Shown here: positions 16,801 through 24,997 of the stretch, one piece after another
How positions within the stretch are numbered: the first letter of the stretch is position 1
Layout: each line of letters begins with the position of its first letter
Assembly: GCA_964647545.1 (NCBI GenBank)
Contig: CAZYHS010000010.1
Location: 1 to 63,940 of the forward strand
Direction of reading: 5' to 3'
Origin: CAZYHS01 sp964647545
Lineage (GTDB): Bacteria; UBA10199; GCA-002796325; 1-14-0-20-49-13
Length of the DNA: 63,940 bases
The notes under the pieces: generated by a model
The model's database searches: none
Seen by the model: only the letters and a program-made list of their open reading frames with translations
What the model was told of the DNA's origin: nothing
Translations under genes and position numbers: made by a program

Positions 16801-17874
16801 TCAGGACTTTTTGCGTTTCACCGCATTTATAATCATGAACAAAGTGAGAGGTACGGCTGTCACCCATTTGAGCCAAACAGGAATCATTTCGTGTGCGTGT
16901 CCAAGGCTTACCGAAATGTCTATGCCTAAAAAGTTGTAGAGCCAGTTGATTATCATGCCAAAAGTCACGGCGCAGATTGAAATTGAAAGGAAGTAGATTA
17001 CGGCAGTTCGCTTGCCCAGCATTTTTGCAATTATCGTCATCGAAGCAATGCTGGTTCCCGGCCCGGCAAGCAAAAATACCAGCGCAGCCCCGGGGCTTGC
17101 CCCCTTCAAAATCAACGCTGCCGCGATTGGGGTCGATGCAGTTGCGCAAGTGTACAAGGGGAGCCCGATTGCGAGCATTGTGATCATTGAAAGCAAGCCT
17201 TCCCCAAGATGGTTTTCGATAAAGCTTGGTGGGAGGGCGTAGTTAATAACGCCAGCGATGAACATGCCAATCAAAAACCAGCGGCTAATATCAGAAAATA
17301 GCTCAATAAATGCAAATTTTAGTCCTAATTTTAGCTTTTCTGACAAAGAATGGTGATGTTTTGATCTGATTTTATGCTTTTTATGATTATGTTCGGCTTC
17401 GTGGTCGCTTTCGCAATGACAGTGTGAGCGCTTGATTTCTTCAATTTTTTTCTCATTTTCGGGCTTTCCAAGCCAAATTTCGCAAATTCCAGCAAACATT
17501 CCCGTAAAAAATGCCGCAATTGGCCTAAAAATTGTCATAATTGGGTCAATTAAGGCATAAGTTATCGCAATTGAATCGATGCTCGACTCTGGCGTTGTGA
17601 TTAAAAATGAAACTGTTGCGGCTTTTGACGCCCCTTGTTTTCTCAGCCCCATCGCAGTTGGAACTACGCCGCACGAGCAGAGCGGAAGTGGAACTCCAAA
17701 GACTGCAGCAAGGAATACCGAGCGGAAATTATTTTTGCCCATGTATTTAATGATGGTTTCTGTCGAGATGAAGGCCCTTATGACCGCGGCGAAGAGGAGC
17801 CCGAAAATAATAAAGATCGATGCGTCGAGCAAAACCTGCCAAGCTGCTAAAAGAATGCCTGTTATTGTTTGCAT
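16801..17874 (-). CDS. Permease of the YraQ/SO_0444 family, probable metal efflux
   Basis: A 357-residue inner-membrane protein with two repeated blocks of hydrophobic helices. The block signatures are FGVPLPLCSCGVVPTAMGLRKQGAS and IGLPLYTCATASTPIAAALILKGASPGAALVFLLAGP, characteristic of the DUF318/UPF0718 permeases (YraQ, SO_0444). A central cytoplasmic loop is very rich in His and Cys (SHCHCESD, HNHKKHK, KHHHS), fitting metal binding. SO_0444-type proteins have been linked to metal or arsenic export. It is transcribed away from purB and toward glnB. Confidence 0.82.
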   Translation of the reverse strand: MQTITGILLAAWQVLLDASIFIIFGLLFAAVIRAFISTETIIKYMGKNNFRSVFLAAVFGVPLPLCSCGVVPTAMGLRKQGASKAATVSFLITTPESSIDSIAITYALIDPIMTIFRPIAAFFTGMFAGICEIWLGKPENEKKIEEIKRSHCHCESDHEAEHNHKKHKIRSKHHHSLSEKLKLGLKFAFIELFSDISRWFLIGMFIAGVINYALPPSFIENHLGEGLLSMITMLAIGLPLYTCATASTPIAAALILKGASPGAALVFLLAGPGTSIASMTIIAKMLGKRTAVIYFLSISICAVTFGMIINWLYNFLGIDISVSLGHAHEMIPVWLKWVTAVPLTLFMIINAVKRKKS

Positions 17875-17990
17875 GAAGTCTTTTTACACCAAGCTCGGAA
17901 AATCTTCCAATTTTTTCTCCTTGCATATGTTGAATTGCTTATATAAGGTCGCGTCACTTTTTCGAAGTCTCAAAACCCAATAAAATCAAT

Positions 17991-19304
17991 ATGATAACTC
18001 GCTACTCAAGGCAGGAAGTGTCAAGGATCTGGGAAGATGAAAATCGCTTTAAGATCTGGACAGATGTCGAACTCTACGCGTGTGAAGCGTGGGGCACGAT
18101 GGGAAAAATTCCGAGGTCGAGCCTTGCAAAAATTAAGGCCGGTGCGAAAAAGTTAAACATCGCGCGCATTCCCGAAATTGAGGCGGTTACAAAGCACGAC
18201 GTGATCGCTTTTTTAACAGCGCTTTCAGAATCGATTGGTCCCGATTCGCGTTTTGTCCACATGGGCATGACCTCTTCCGACGTGCTCGACACAAGCTTTG
18301 CCGTGCAACTTACTCAGGCCGCAGATGTTATTTTGGGAGACATCGAAAAACTTTTGAAAGTTCTCAAGCGTCGCGCTTATGAATTTAAAGATACGCCGGT
18401 AATCGGCCGAAGCCACGGCATCCACGCCGAACCGACGAGTTTCGGTATTCGCTTTGCGATGTGGTTTGCCGAGTTCGAGCGCTTGCAAAAGCGCATGACG
18501 TGCGCGCGCAAAAGCATCGCGGTCGGAAAAATTTCGGGAGCTGTCGGCACGTTCGCTCACATTCCGCCGAAGGTCGAAAAATACGTTTGCAAAAAATTAG
18601 GCCTCGAGGTCGAGCCGGTTTCAACTCAAGTCGTGCAGCGCGATCGTCACGCCCACTTTTTTACCGTGCTCGCGTTGATCGCCTCGTCGATCGAAAAGAT
18701 CGCCACCGAGATCAGACATCTTCAGCGCACCGAAGTTCTCGAAGCCGAGGAGCCTTTCACAAAAGGTCAAAAAGGTTCGAGCGCGATGCCGCACAAACGC
18801 AATCCGATCCTCTCCGAAAATCTTTGCGGACTTGCCCGTGTCGTGCGTTCCAACTCGCTTGCCGCGATGGAAAACGTTGCGCTGTGGCACGAACGCGACA
18901 TTTCGCATTCGTCGGTCGAGCGAATCATCGGGCCCGACTCGACAATTTTAACCGACTTTATGTTGGCGCGTCTGACAAACATGCTCGACAACCTTGTTGT
19001 CTACCCCGACCAGATGCGCAGAAATTTAGAAAAGCTCGGCGGAATAATTCATTCGCAGCAGGTTCTGCTGGCGTTGATCAACGCGGGCATGACACGCGAA
19101 GACGCCTACGCCGTCGTTCAGGAAAATGCGATGCGCGTGTGGGAAGATGTCCGCGAAGGTAGCGGCGCGGACTTTTTGGCGGAGCTTGCCGCCGACACGC
19201 GCGTGCAGAAATTTATCGAGTACAAAGAGCTCGAAAAACTTTTTGACGCAAAATTACATTTGATTCACGTGGACGAAATTTTCGATCGCGTGTTCGAAAA
19301 ATAA
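17991..19304 (+). CDS. purB: Adenylosuccinate lyase
   Basis: A 437-residue fumarase-superfamily enzyme acting twice in purine synthesis (SAICAR to AICAR, adenylosuccinate to AMP). The superfamily signature GSSAMPHKRNPI is at about residues 262-273, and HMGMTSSDVLDTSFAVQL and IGRSHGIHAEPTSFG are conserved. It starts the purine block, with purC following after a family-A element. Confidence 0.96.
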   Translation: MITRYSRQEVSRIWEDENRFKIWTDVELYACEAWGTMGKIPRSSLAKIKAGAKKLNIARIPEIEAVTKHDVIAFLTALSESIGPDSRFVHMGMTSSDVLDTSFAVQLTQAADVILGDIEKLLKVLKRRAYEFKDTPVIGRSHGIHAEPTSFGIRFAMWFAEFERLQKRMTCARKSIAVGKISGAVGTFAHIPPKVEKYVCKKLGLEVEPVSTQVVQRDRHAHFFTVLALIASSIEKIATEIRHLQRTEVLEAEEPFTKGQKGSSAMPHKRNPILSENLCGLARVVRSNSLAAMENVALWHERDISHSSVERIIGPDSTILTDFMLARLTNMLDNLVVYPDQMRRNLEKLGGIIHSQQVLLALINAGMTREDAYAVVQENAMRVWEDVREGSGADFLAELAADTRVQKFIEYKELEKLFDAKLHLIHVDEIFDRVFEK

Positions 19305-19312
19305 TGGTCGCT

Positions 19313-19384
19313 GTCATCCCCGCGGTGGTCGGCGGGGAAGCGGTTGGTGAAAACTAGATTCCCGATTAAAGCCTCGGGAACGAC
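19313..19384. repeat. Family-A palindromic element before purC
   Basis: GTCATCCCCGCGG to CGGGAACGAC, about 72 bases. The open frame of purC runs back into this element, but the coding start is after it. Confidence 0.85.
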
Positions 19385-19397
19385 AAGCGGAGAAAAA

Positions 19398-20411
19398 ATG
19401 GGAAGCGTAAAAGATCTCGAAGTTATCAAAGATGCGCAGGGCTTGGCTGCTGGGCTTGGACGTTTTTCTTTCAGCGATCGCTACAGTATTTTCGACTGGG
19501 GTGAAATGCCCGACCTCATCGACGGCAAGGGGGCCGCGCTTTGCATGACCAGCGCTTATTTTTTCGAAAAGCTCGAAGCACGCGGCATCAAAACTCACTA
19601 TGCCGGCGTAGTTGAAGACGGAAAAGCCAAAAAACTTTCCGAACTTAAAGGCCCGCAGTCCGAAATGGAAATCAGTCTTGTGCGGGTTGTTCGCCCGACG
19701 TTTGCCGACGGCCGCTACGACTATTCGGTTTTCACAAAAGAAAAGACAAACCTTTTAATTCCGCTTGAAGTCATTTATCGCAACTCGCTGCCGGAAGGCT
19801 CTTCTGTTTTTCGCAGATTAAAGGACGGCTCGCTAAAACTTGCCGACATTGGCATGACCGAAATGCCAGCGGCCGGAACCGTCATGGAGACCCCTATCCT
19901 TGATTGCTCGACAAAGCTTGAATCGAGCGACCGCTACATGGGCTGGAACGAGGCACAGGAAATTTCCGGAATGACCAAGGCCGAAATTGAAGCACTAAAA
20001 AATGCGGTCGTTGAAATTAATTCGCTAATCACAAGTGAGGCAAAAAAGGTAGGCCTTACCAATGAAGATGGAAAGGTCGAGTTCGGTTATAACGGCAATC
20101 GCGAGCTTGTGTTGCTTGATACGCTTGGCACGCTCGACGAATGTCGCTTTACGTTCGGCGGAATGCCGGTGAGCAAAGAAATTCTGCGCATGCATTATCG
20201 CGATACTCCGTGGCATCACGAAGTCGAAGCGGCGAAAAAATTCGGCCCCGGCTGGAAGTCGCAGGTAAAGAGTGCGCCGTCGAAGTTGCCGGCGCAGCTG
20301 AAGAAATTGATCTCACAAGTTTATAAGGCAAGCTGCAACGAAATTACCGGCCGCGAATGGTTTAAGGGCGTGCCGAAGTTGCAGGATGTTCTAAGAGAAA
20401 TTACGAAGTAA
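19398..20411 (+). CDS. purC: Phosphoribosylaminoimidazole-succinocarboxamide synthase
   Basis: A SAICAR synthetase of about 337 residues, ligating CAIR and aspartate with ATP. The family patterns SDRYSIFDWGEMPDLI, LIPLEVIYRN, FGYNGNRELVLLDTLGTLDECRF and the late H-Y-R-D-T segment are present; this is the longer subgroup related to archaeal/divergent PurC. I place the start at 19398 (MGSVKDLEV) after AGCGGAG. The 18 residues before it would be encoded by a palindromic element and share nothing with the family. Confidence 0.9.
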   Translation: MGSVKDLEVIKDAQGLAAGLGRFSFSDRYSIFDWGEMPDLIDGKGAALCMTSAYFFEKLEARGIKTHYAGVVEDGKAKKLSELKGPQSEMEISLVRVVRPTFADGRYDYSVFTKEKTNLLIPLEVIYRNSLPEGSSVFRRLKDGSLKLADIGMTEMPAAGTVMETPILDCSTKLESSDRYMGWNEAQEISGMTKAEIEALKNAVVEINSLITSEAKKVGLTNEDGKVEFGYNGNRELVLLDTLGTLDECRFTFGGMPVSKEILRMHYRDTPWHHEVEAAKKFGPGWKSQVKSAPSKLPAQLKKLISQVYKASCNEITGREWFKGVPKLQDVLREITK

Positions 20412-20427
20412 AGTTGAAACGTGTGAG

Positions 20428-20499
20428 GTCATTGCGAGTGAAACGAAGCAATCCCCAGTGAGTGAACTAGATTGCTTCGCCCCTTGGGCTGGTAATGAC
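20428..20499. repeat. Family-B palindromic element
   Basis: GTCATTGCGAGTGAAACGAAGCAATC ... GATTGCTTCGCCCCTTGGGCTGGTAATGAC, a complete copy between purC and purS. Confidence 0.85.
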
Positions 20500-20525
20500 G
20501 TAAGAGTTTTCAAAAAGGAAAAAAT

Positions 20526-20765
20526 ATGATCGCGAAAGTTTATGTAACTTTAAAAAATGGCGTGCTTGATGTTCAGGGAAAAGCGGTGAAACATTCGCTT
20601 GAAACGCTCGGTTTCAACGAAGTGAACGACGTACGCATTGGAAAATTCATCGAGCTAAAGTTAAGCGATAAAATCGCCCACGCAGACGCCGAAAAACATG
20701 TGAAAGAAATGTGCGAGAAGCTTCTGGCCAACACGGTCATCGAATCGTACCGCGTCGAGCTCTAA
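20526..20765 (+). CDS. purS: PurS subunit of FGAM synthase
   Basis: A 79-residue protein of the PurS family (KVYVTLKNGVLDVQGKAVKHSL, LGFNEVNDVRIGKFIEL, CEKLLANTVIESYRVEL). PurS bridges PurQ and PurL in the three-part formylglycinamidine synthase. Here it is separated from purQ by a reverse-strand cassette of three unknown genes, and its stop is only 4 bases from the convergent end of that cassette. Confidence 0.95.
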   Translation: MIAKVYVTLKNGVLDVQGKAVKHSLETLGFNEVNDVRIGKFIELKLSDKIAHADAEKHVKEMCEKLLANTVIESYRVEL

Positions 20766-20769
20766 TTTT

Positions 20770-21923
20770 TCATTCAAGTGTTTGTGCCTCTTGAACGCAT
20801 TTTTCGTTCGGGCCCTTTTCGATAAAAAACTTCTCCTTCGACGGGATTATCTTAATTTCAGTCTGCTTCAAATTTTGAAGCAGCGGTTTTAATGTGCGTT
20901 TGTCATTGATCGTTTCTTTTACCACGTAAGAATCTTTTTCGTTTGTGATCATGACGATAATTCCAAGGCTCAGCTGATCTAGCGCGGTTCCTTCCGGTGC
21001 CTTTTTGAGGGCATCTTTAAGTGTGATCGACAAAAGATGCCCTATGCTTCCGGTGTCAAAAATAGAGTCGAAACATCCGGCCCAGTCGTAAATTGTTTGT
21101 TCGCCGTTAAATAGCCGCAGCCTATATTTTACGTCGGGATGTTCCCAGATCTCGGTATGTTTTGATTTTTGAGGTTTGATTTCGGGGATGAAAACTGTTT
21201 CGTAGTATCCGTTGTAATTATGTTGATAGGCGACATAGAATTTTACGTTGCTGCCGACCACAAAATCTTCCTCGGCAAGCGCATCATTCACTTTTTTGAT
21301 CGCCACAGCGTCGTCCATTTGTCCGGTCACACTTGGATAAATNNNNNNNNNNNNNNNNNNNNNNNNNNNNNNNNNNNNNNNNNNNNNNNNNNNNNNNNNN
21401 NNNNNNNNNNNNNNNNNNNNNNNNNNNNNNNNNNNNNNNNNNTCACTTTTTTGATCGCCACAGCGTCGTCCATTTGTCCGGTCACACTTGGATAAATGAA
21501 AATCTGATCGGGCTTGTGCTTTTCAACTTGAGCTTTGAAGAATTCGGCTTCCTCTTCGAGCTTATCTTCAAGGTCTTTATTGTCGGCATCGACGGTGAAT
21601 CGAAATTTATAGATTGTCTGCCCGTTTGATTTTGTCCGGATCATCTCCTGCTGGCCGGCGGGTGGCGTGTAAAGCTTTGCCGTTTGCTGATTTGCCGACG
21701 ACTCCTGCCCCTGCTGAATATAATAGTCTGAATTTGTGCACTCAAATATCGGCACGACTGCATGCTCGGGGTGGTTTTCACGCGGATAGACATTTACGTT
21801 TACAGGGTCGCCGTTCACTCCTCTAAAGCGAATAGAGTATGGACTCCAGTCTCTTATTTGAAAGCTGTATTGCCTGCATTCTTCCGGCAGAAGAAATGTT
21901 ATTTTTTTAAGTGGATCGCCCAT
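20770..21923 (-). CDS. Cassette protein 3 (unknown), split by an assembly gap
   Basis: An apparent frame break is caused by a 100-N gap flanked by the same 55 bases (21288-21342 and 21443-21497). Removing the gap and one copy restores a single frame of about 332 residues from the ATG at 21923 (after GAAGGAAAATAATT). The protein resembles its neighbour at 23028-24032 end to end: an N-terminal beta domain (ITFLLPEECRQYSFQ against ISFVLPEACIHLGFQ), a helix ending EEEAEFFKAQVEKHKPDQIFIYPS, DALAEEDFVVGSNVKFYVA, and a C-terminal Cys. No signal peptide or known domain was recognised. It is the last gene of a three-gene reverse-strand unit inside the purine block. Confidence 0.7.
21343..21442. other. 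100-N scaffold gap with duplicated flanks
   Basis: The 55 bases ending at 21342 are identical to the 55 starting at 21443, so the two contigs overlap and the gap length is artificial. Confidence 0.95.
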
Positions 21924-21947
21924 AATTATTTTCCTTCGCAATCGGCA

Positions 21948-23018
21948 TTAAAATATCTTCATTAAAATATTATAGCCGTCGATCATCTGCATGCACTCTT
22001 CATCTTTTTGGTTGAGGCATCTTAGCCCTTCGATATTTTCATTCCATTCACTTGGCAGCGAAAGGCCAAAACGCCCAAAGCCCGCGTCGACAATGTAAAA
22101 TGGATAAATTAATCCGCCGTCGGCTTTTATCTGTTTGCGAATTGCGTCGTGACCAAAAATTGTGACGCGTTTTTTAATGTCGAGCCACGCGTTTTGCATG
22201 CACTTTTCATCGACGCTGTATGAGCTGAAGTTTCTTTCGAGCGGTTTAAATTCTTTAGGGCTCAGCGTGAATGTTTCTCCCTTAAACTTTTCGTTTCCGG
22301 GACATGTGATCGTTTCGGGGAGGGCGTCTAAAACGCCGCCCGCCTTAATGTCGTGAGCCATAGACTCGTTTTTTACATTGAAAGTGTTGTATGTCTGGAG
22401 CGTGATCGAGCCTTTTAAGTTTGCGACGATCACTTTTTTCATCGCAGCCACTTTGTCATTCAAAGCTCCGTCCTGTGTCGCGCTGTAATAAAAAATAATT
22501 CCGATGCGTGCGTTTGGCTCGCGCTGTTTTGCGTTGAGCTCGGCTGCGAATTTTTCGGCTATCTTTTCGGGTGTGTCACTTAGGTTCATCAAGTTCACGC
22601 CGACCCAGTAGAGCGGGGATGTATTCTCATCGCCTTCGTATTCTTTGCCGGCTTCGACCTTAGGATTCACGATCGTGTTGAAATGGATAATTCTGTAGTC
22701 TTTGACAGGCGCCGGCATTTTGATGTGGAACGAATTGATCGACGTTCCTCCCGCATCGGCGCGCATGGCCGCAAGTTCAGATAGGTCTAAAAACGGGTTC
22801 AGTCGCGTTCGTGGATAAAACCCGAACTGCGCACCGAATTTATCGTCCAGTCGTGTGAGTATTTGGTATGTGTTATCGCTACTCGCTTCATAGAGAAACG
22901 TCATGTCTTCACAGACCGGTTCGGCTATCTCGTTCTGTCCTTCACGCACCATAAACGTCGGTTGTGGGAGGTCGCTTGCATAATTTTTGCCCTCAGGTGC
23001 GCAATAAATATAAAACAT
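21948..23018 (-). CDS. Cassette protein 2 (unknown)
   Basis: A 356-residue protein without signal peptide or obvious transmembrane helices. It keeps the core pattern of its two neighbours in weaker form: EKIAEKFAAELNAKQ followed by ARIGIIFYYSATQDGALNDKVAAMKKV aligns with EEEAEFFKAQVEKHKPDQIFIYPSVTGQMDDAVAIKKV of cassette protein 3. It has several C-terminal cysteines (RCLNQKDEECMQ). Function unknown. It starts 9 bases after the stop of cassette protein 1 and ends 24 bases before the start of protein 3, so the three are one operon. Confidence 0.68.
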   Translation of the reverse strand: MFYIYCAPEGKNYASDLPQPTFMVREGQNEIAEPVCEDMTFLYEASSDNTYQILTRLDDKFGAQFGFYPRTRLNPFLDLSELAAMRADAGGTSINSFHIKMPAPVKDYRIIHFNTIVNPKVEAGKEYEGDENTSPLYWVGVNLMNLSDTPEKIAEKFAAELNAKQREPNARIGIIFYYSATQDGALNDKVAAMKKVIVANLKGSITLQTYNTFNVKNESMAHDIKAGGVLDALPETITCPGNEKFKGETFTLSPKEFKPLERNFSSYSVDEKCMQNAWLDIKKRVTIFGHDAIRKQIKADGGLIYPFYIVDAGFGRFGLSLPSEWNENIEGLRCLNQKDEECMQMIDGYNILMKIF

Positions 23019-23027
23019 AAAGATCTC

Positions 23028-24032
23028 CTATTTCAGCTCAGCCGCTTTCTGTTTGCATGCGGCGCCGTTGTTTCCTTCTAGTATGGGTTCGCTCGTCGTA
23101 ACGAACTTGATCTGCACACGATCACCGAATTGTTCGATGAATCTGCTTGCTTTGTGATTGCGCCTTAGCGTCTCTTCGGCGATGTGCTTATCGATGATGT
23201 CGGGAATCAGAACAGTCAGCCCAAGTGTGAGCTGGTCTGCCGGCGTTTTTTCCACGACCTTCAAGGTTTCGCCGGAATACAAGGCTTCAAAAATATTTCC
23301 CAAGTCGTCCGTTGAGTAGAGGCTGCCCATGCAGTTTGAGGTTTCAGCTAAAACCTTATCGCCTTGCGAAATGGTAAGTTTGAATCTTGCCGCAAAATGT
23401 CCATTGTATGGCAGCTCTTTAAGTTTCGGAACGTAGATCGTTTCGTGAATTGAGTTGCCCGATCTTTTCCCAGCTTCCACGTGGATGAATTGAATCTCTT
23501 TTCCGGCGACAAAGCCCTCTTCTGCAAGAGCCTCTTTGATCCTTGCGGCCAGCAAGTCATGGCCAATGTTTTCTAAGGCCGAGCGGTTAATTGTCGGATA
23601 GATGACTATTCGCTCGGGCTTTTCCTTTTTCACAAGTTCGACGAACATCTCGGCCTGTTCCTCGAGAACCTCTTCAATTTTATTAGGCTCATCACCAGCC
23701 GTAAAACGGAATTTTAGCAGCTTTCCTTCGAACGTCTTTGTCTTTACCGGTGCCAGCTCGTACTGCCCATCGGGCGGTGCGTAATATTGCGCCACGCGCT
23801 GATTGTAGCTGCGTTCAAGGCTTTGCTGAAGCACTCCGGGGTCGGCGATGCAGGTAAAGATCGGATAGATGAAATGGTCGGGATGCCCGATGCGTGGGAT
23901 TGGGTTGATCTTTCCCTGAATTCGTTCGTTGCTAAACTGTACAAATTCGCCCCAGTCACCGTTGTAGCTTTGAAATCCCAAGTGTATGCATGCTTCGGGG
24001 AGCACGAACGAAATTGTCTTTGGTCCGGCCAT
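23028..24032 (-). CDS. Cassette protein 1 (unknown)
   Basis: A 334-residue protein, full-length paralogue of cassette protein 3. Shared blocks are FVLPEA, the NP/HP region (RIGHPDHFIYPIFTC against RENHPEHAVVPIFEC), YAPPDGQ against YTPPAGQ, LKFRFTAGDEPNKIEEVLEEQAEMFVELV, ERIVIYPTI, and EGFVAGKEIQFI. A conserved IPDI/ITNE strand and a single Cys near the C-terminus (AACKQKAAELK) close it. It is the first gene of the cassette, preceded by a possible sigma-28-like promoter. Function unknown; the family looks like an alpha/beta soluble protein. Confidence 0.7.
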   Translation of the reverse strand: MAGPKTISFVLPEACIHLGFQSYNGDWGEFVQFSNERIQGKINPIPRIGHPDHFIYPIFTCIADPGVLQQSLERSYNQRVAQYYAPPDGQYELAPVKTKTFEGKLLKFRFTAGDEPNKIEEVLEEQAEMFVELVKKEKPERIVIYPTINRSALENIGHDLLAARIKEALAEEGFVAGKEIQFIHVEAGKRSGNSIHETIYVPKLKELPYNGHFAARFKLTISQGDKVLAETSNCMGSLYSTDDLGNIFEALYSGETLKVVEKTPADQLTLGLTVLIPDIIDKHIAEETLRRNHKASRFIEQFGDRVQIKFVTTSEPILEGNNGAACKQKAAELK

Positions 24033-24092
24033 AAAATTCCTTTATAAAATTGGCAGTTAAGCCAAAAAATCCTCTTGTCAGATGCCTAACTA

Positions 24093-24119
24093 TTATCGGC
24101 ATGCAAAAGAAAAAGTTGC
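24093..24119 (-). promoter_or_regulatory. Possible sigma-28-like promoter of the three-gene cassette
   Basis: On the reverse strand GCAACTT (24119-24113) is followed after 12 bases by GCCGATAA (24100-24093), about 60 bases before the start of cassette protein 1. The same two boxes occur in the T3SS island with a 14-base spacer. The -10 box alone occurs by chance in coding regions here, so the call rests on the pair. Confidence 0.4.
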
Positions 24120-24236
24120 TACAAAAAATAGGTAAAATTGCCCTTTACAAACAAGGCTTTGGCGAGGTACGAGGGGGCGCGTTTTGCAGCAAATGCCTTC
24201 TAAAACAGAAACAGCAAAAATTGGAGACTTAACCTT

Positions 24237-24899
24237 ATGAAATTCGGGGTGGTGGTGTTTCCGGGCTCAAATTGCGACCGCGACTGCTATAACGAGACCA
24301 AAACCGTCTGCGGCCAAGATACCGTGTGGCTTTGGCACAAAGACCACGATTTAAAAGGGGTCGATTGCGTGATCTTGCCGGGCGGGTTCTCGTTCGGCGA
24401 CTATTTGCGCTGCGGCGCGATCGCAAAACAATCGCCGATCATGCAGGAGGTCATCTCTCACGCGAAACGCGGCGGCTATGTCATCGGCATTTGCAACGGC
24501 TTTCAGGTCTTGACCGAATCGGGACTTTTGCCCGGCGTTTTGATGCGCAACACAAGCCTCTCATTCATTTGCAAGCACCAAAAACTTGTCATCGAAAATA
24601 ATAAAACAGCTTTCACGAACAAATATAAAAAAGGCGAAGTCGTCAACATGCCGATCGCGCACAACGAAGGAAATTATTTCTGCGATGAAGTGACGCTCAA
24701 GCGTTTGCAGCAGAAAGATCAGATCGTGCTGCGCTATCACGGCGAAAATCCGAACGGCGCGCTCGACGGCATCGCCGGAATTGTGAACGAACAGGGGAAC
24801 GTGCTCGGCATGATGCCGCATCCCGAACGTTTCAGCGAAGATATCTTGGGCGGCGTTGACGGCAAGCGCATTTTCGAATCGTTGATTGAAAAAGCCTAA
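24237..24899 (+). CDS. purQ: FGAM synthase glutaminase subunit
   Basis: A 220-residue class I glutamine amidotransferase supplying ammonia to PurL. The nucleophile elbow GICNGFQVL and the late His-Glu pair (MMPHPERFSEDILGG) are present, and VFPGSNCDRD is the PurQ N-terminal signature. It precedes purL, separated by a family-B element. Confidence 0.97.
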   Translation: MKFGVVVFPGSNCDRDCYNETKTVCGQDTVWLWHKDHDLKGVDCVILPGGFSFGDYLRCGAIAKQSPIMQEVISHAKRGGYVIGICNGFQVLTESGLLPGVLMRNTSLSFICKHQKLVIENNKTAFTNKYKKGEVVNMPIAHNEGNYFCDEVTLKRLQQKDQIVLRYHGENPNGALDGIAGIVNEQGNVLGMMPHPERFSEDILGGVDGKRIFESLIEKA

Positions 24900-24910
24900 C
24901 GCGCAGTTGT

Positions 24911-24989
24911 GTCATTGCGAGGAACGCCAGTGACGAAGCAATCCCGTGAGTGTATTCGGGAGATTGCTTCGCCTGTGGCTCGCAATGAC
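24911..24989. repeat. Family-B palindromic element between purQ and purL
   Basis: GTCATTGCGAGGAACGCC ... GATTGCTTCGCCTGTGGCTCGCAATGAC. It ends 9 bases before the purL ATG and leaves no clear Shine-Dalgarno sequence there, so the element may shape purL translation. Confidence 0.88.
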
Positions 24990-24997
24990 AAAATAAT

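Noticed and set aside
18461..19162. 233-residue forward open frame inside purB
   Set aside because: It is Arg/Ser-rich out-of-frame translation of purB, whose catalytic signatures are intact in the real frame.
24050..24232. 60-residue open frame in the spacer before purQ
   Set aside because: Lys-rich, low-complexity translation without ribosome site; it overlaps the probable promoter region of the divergent cassette.
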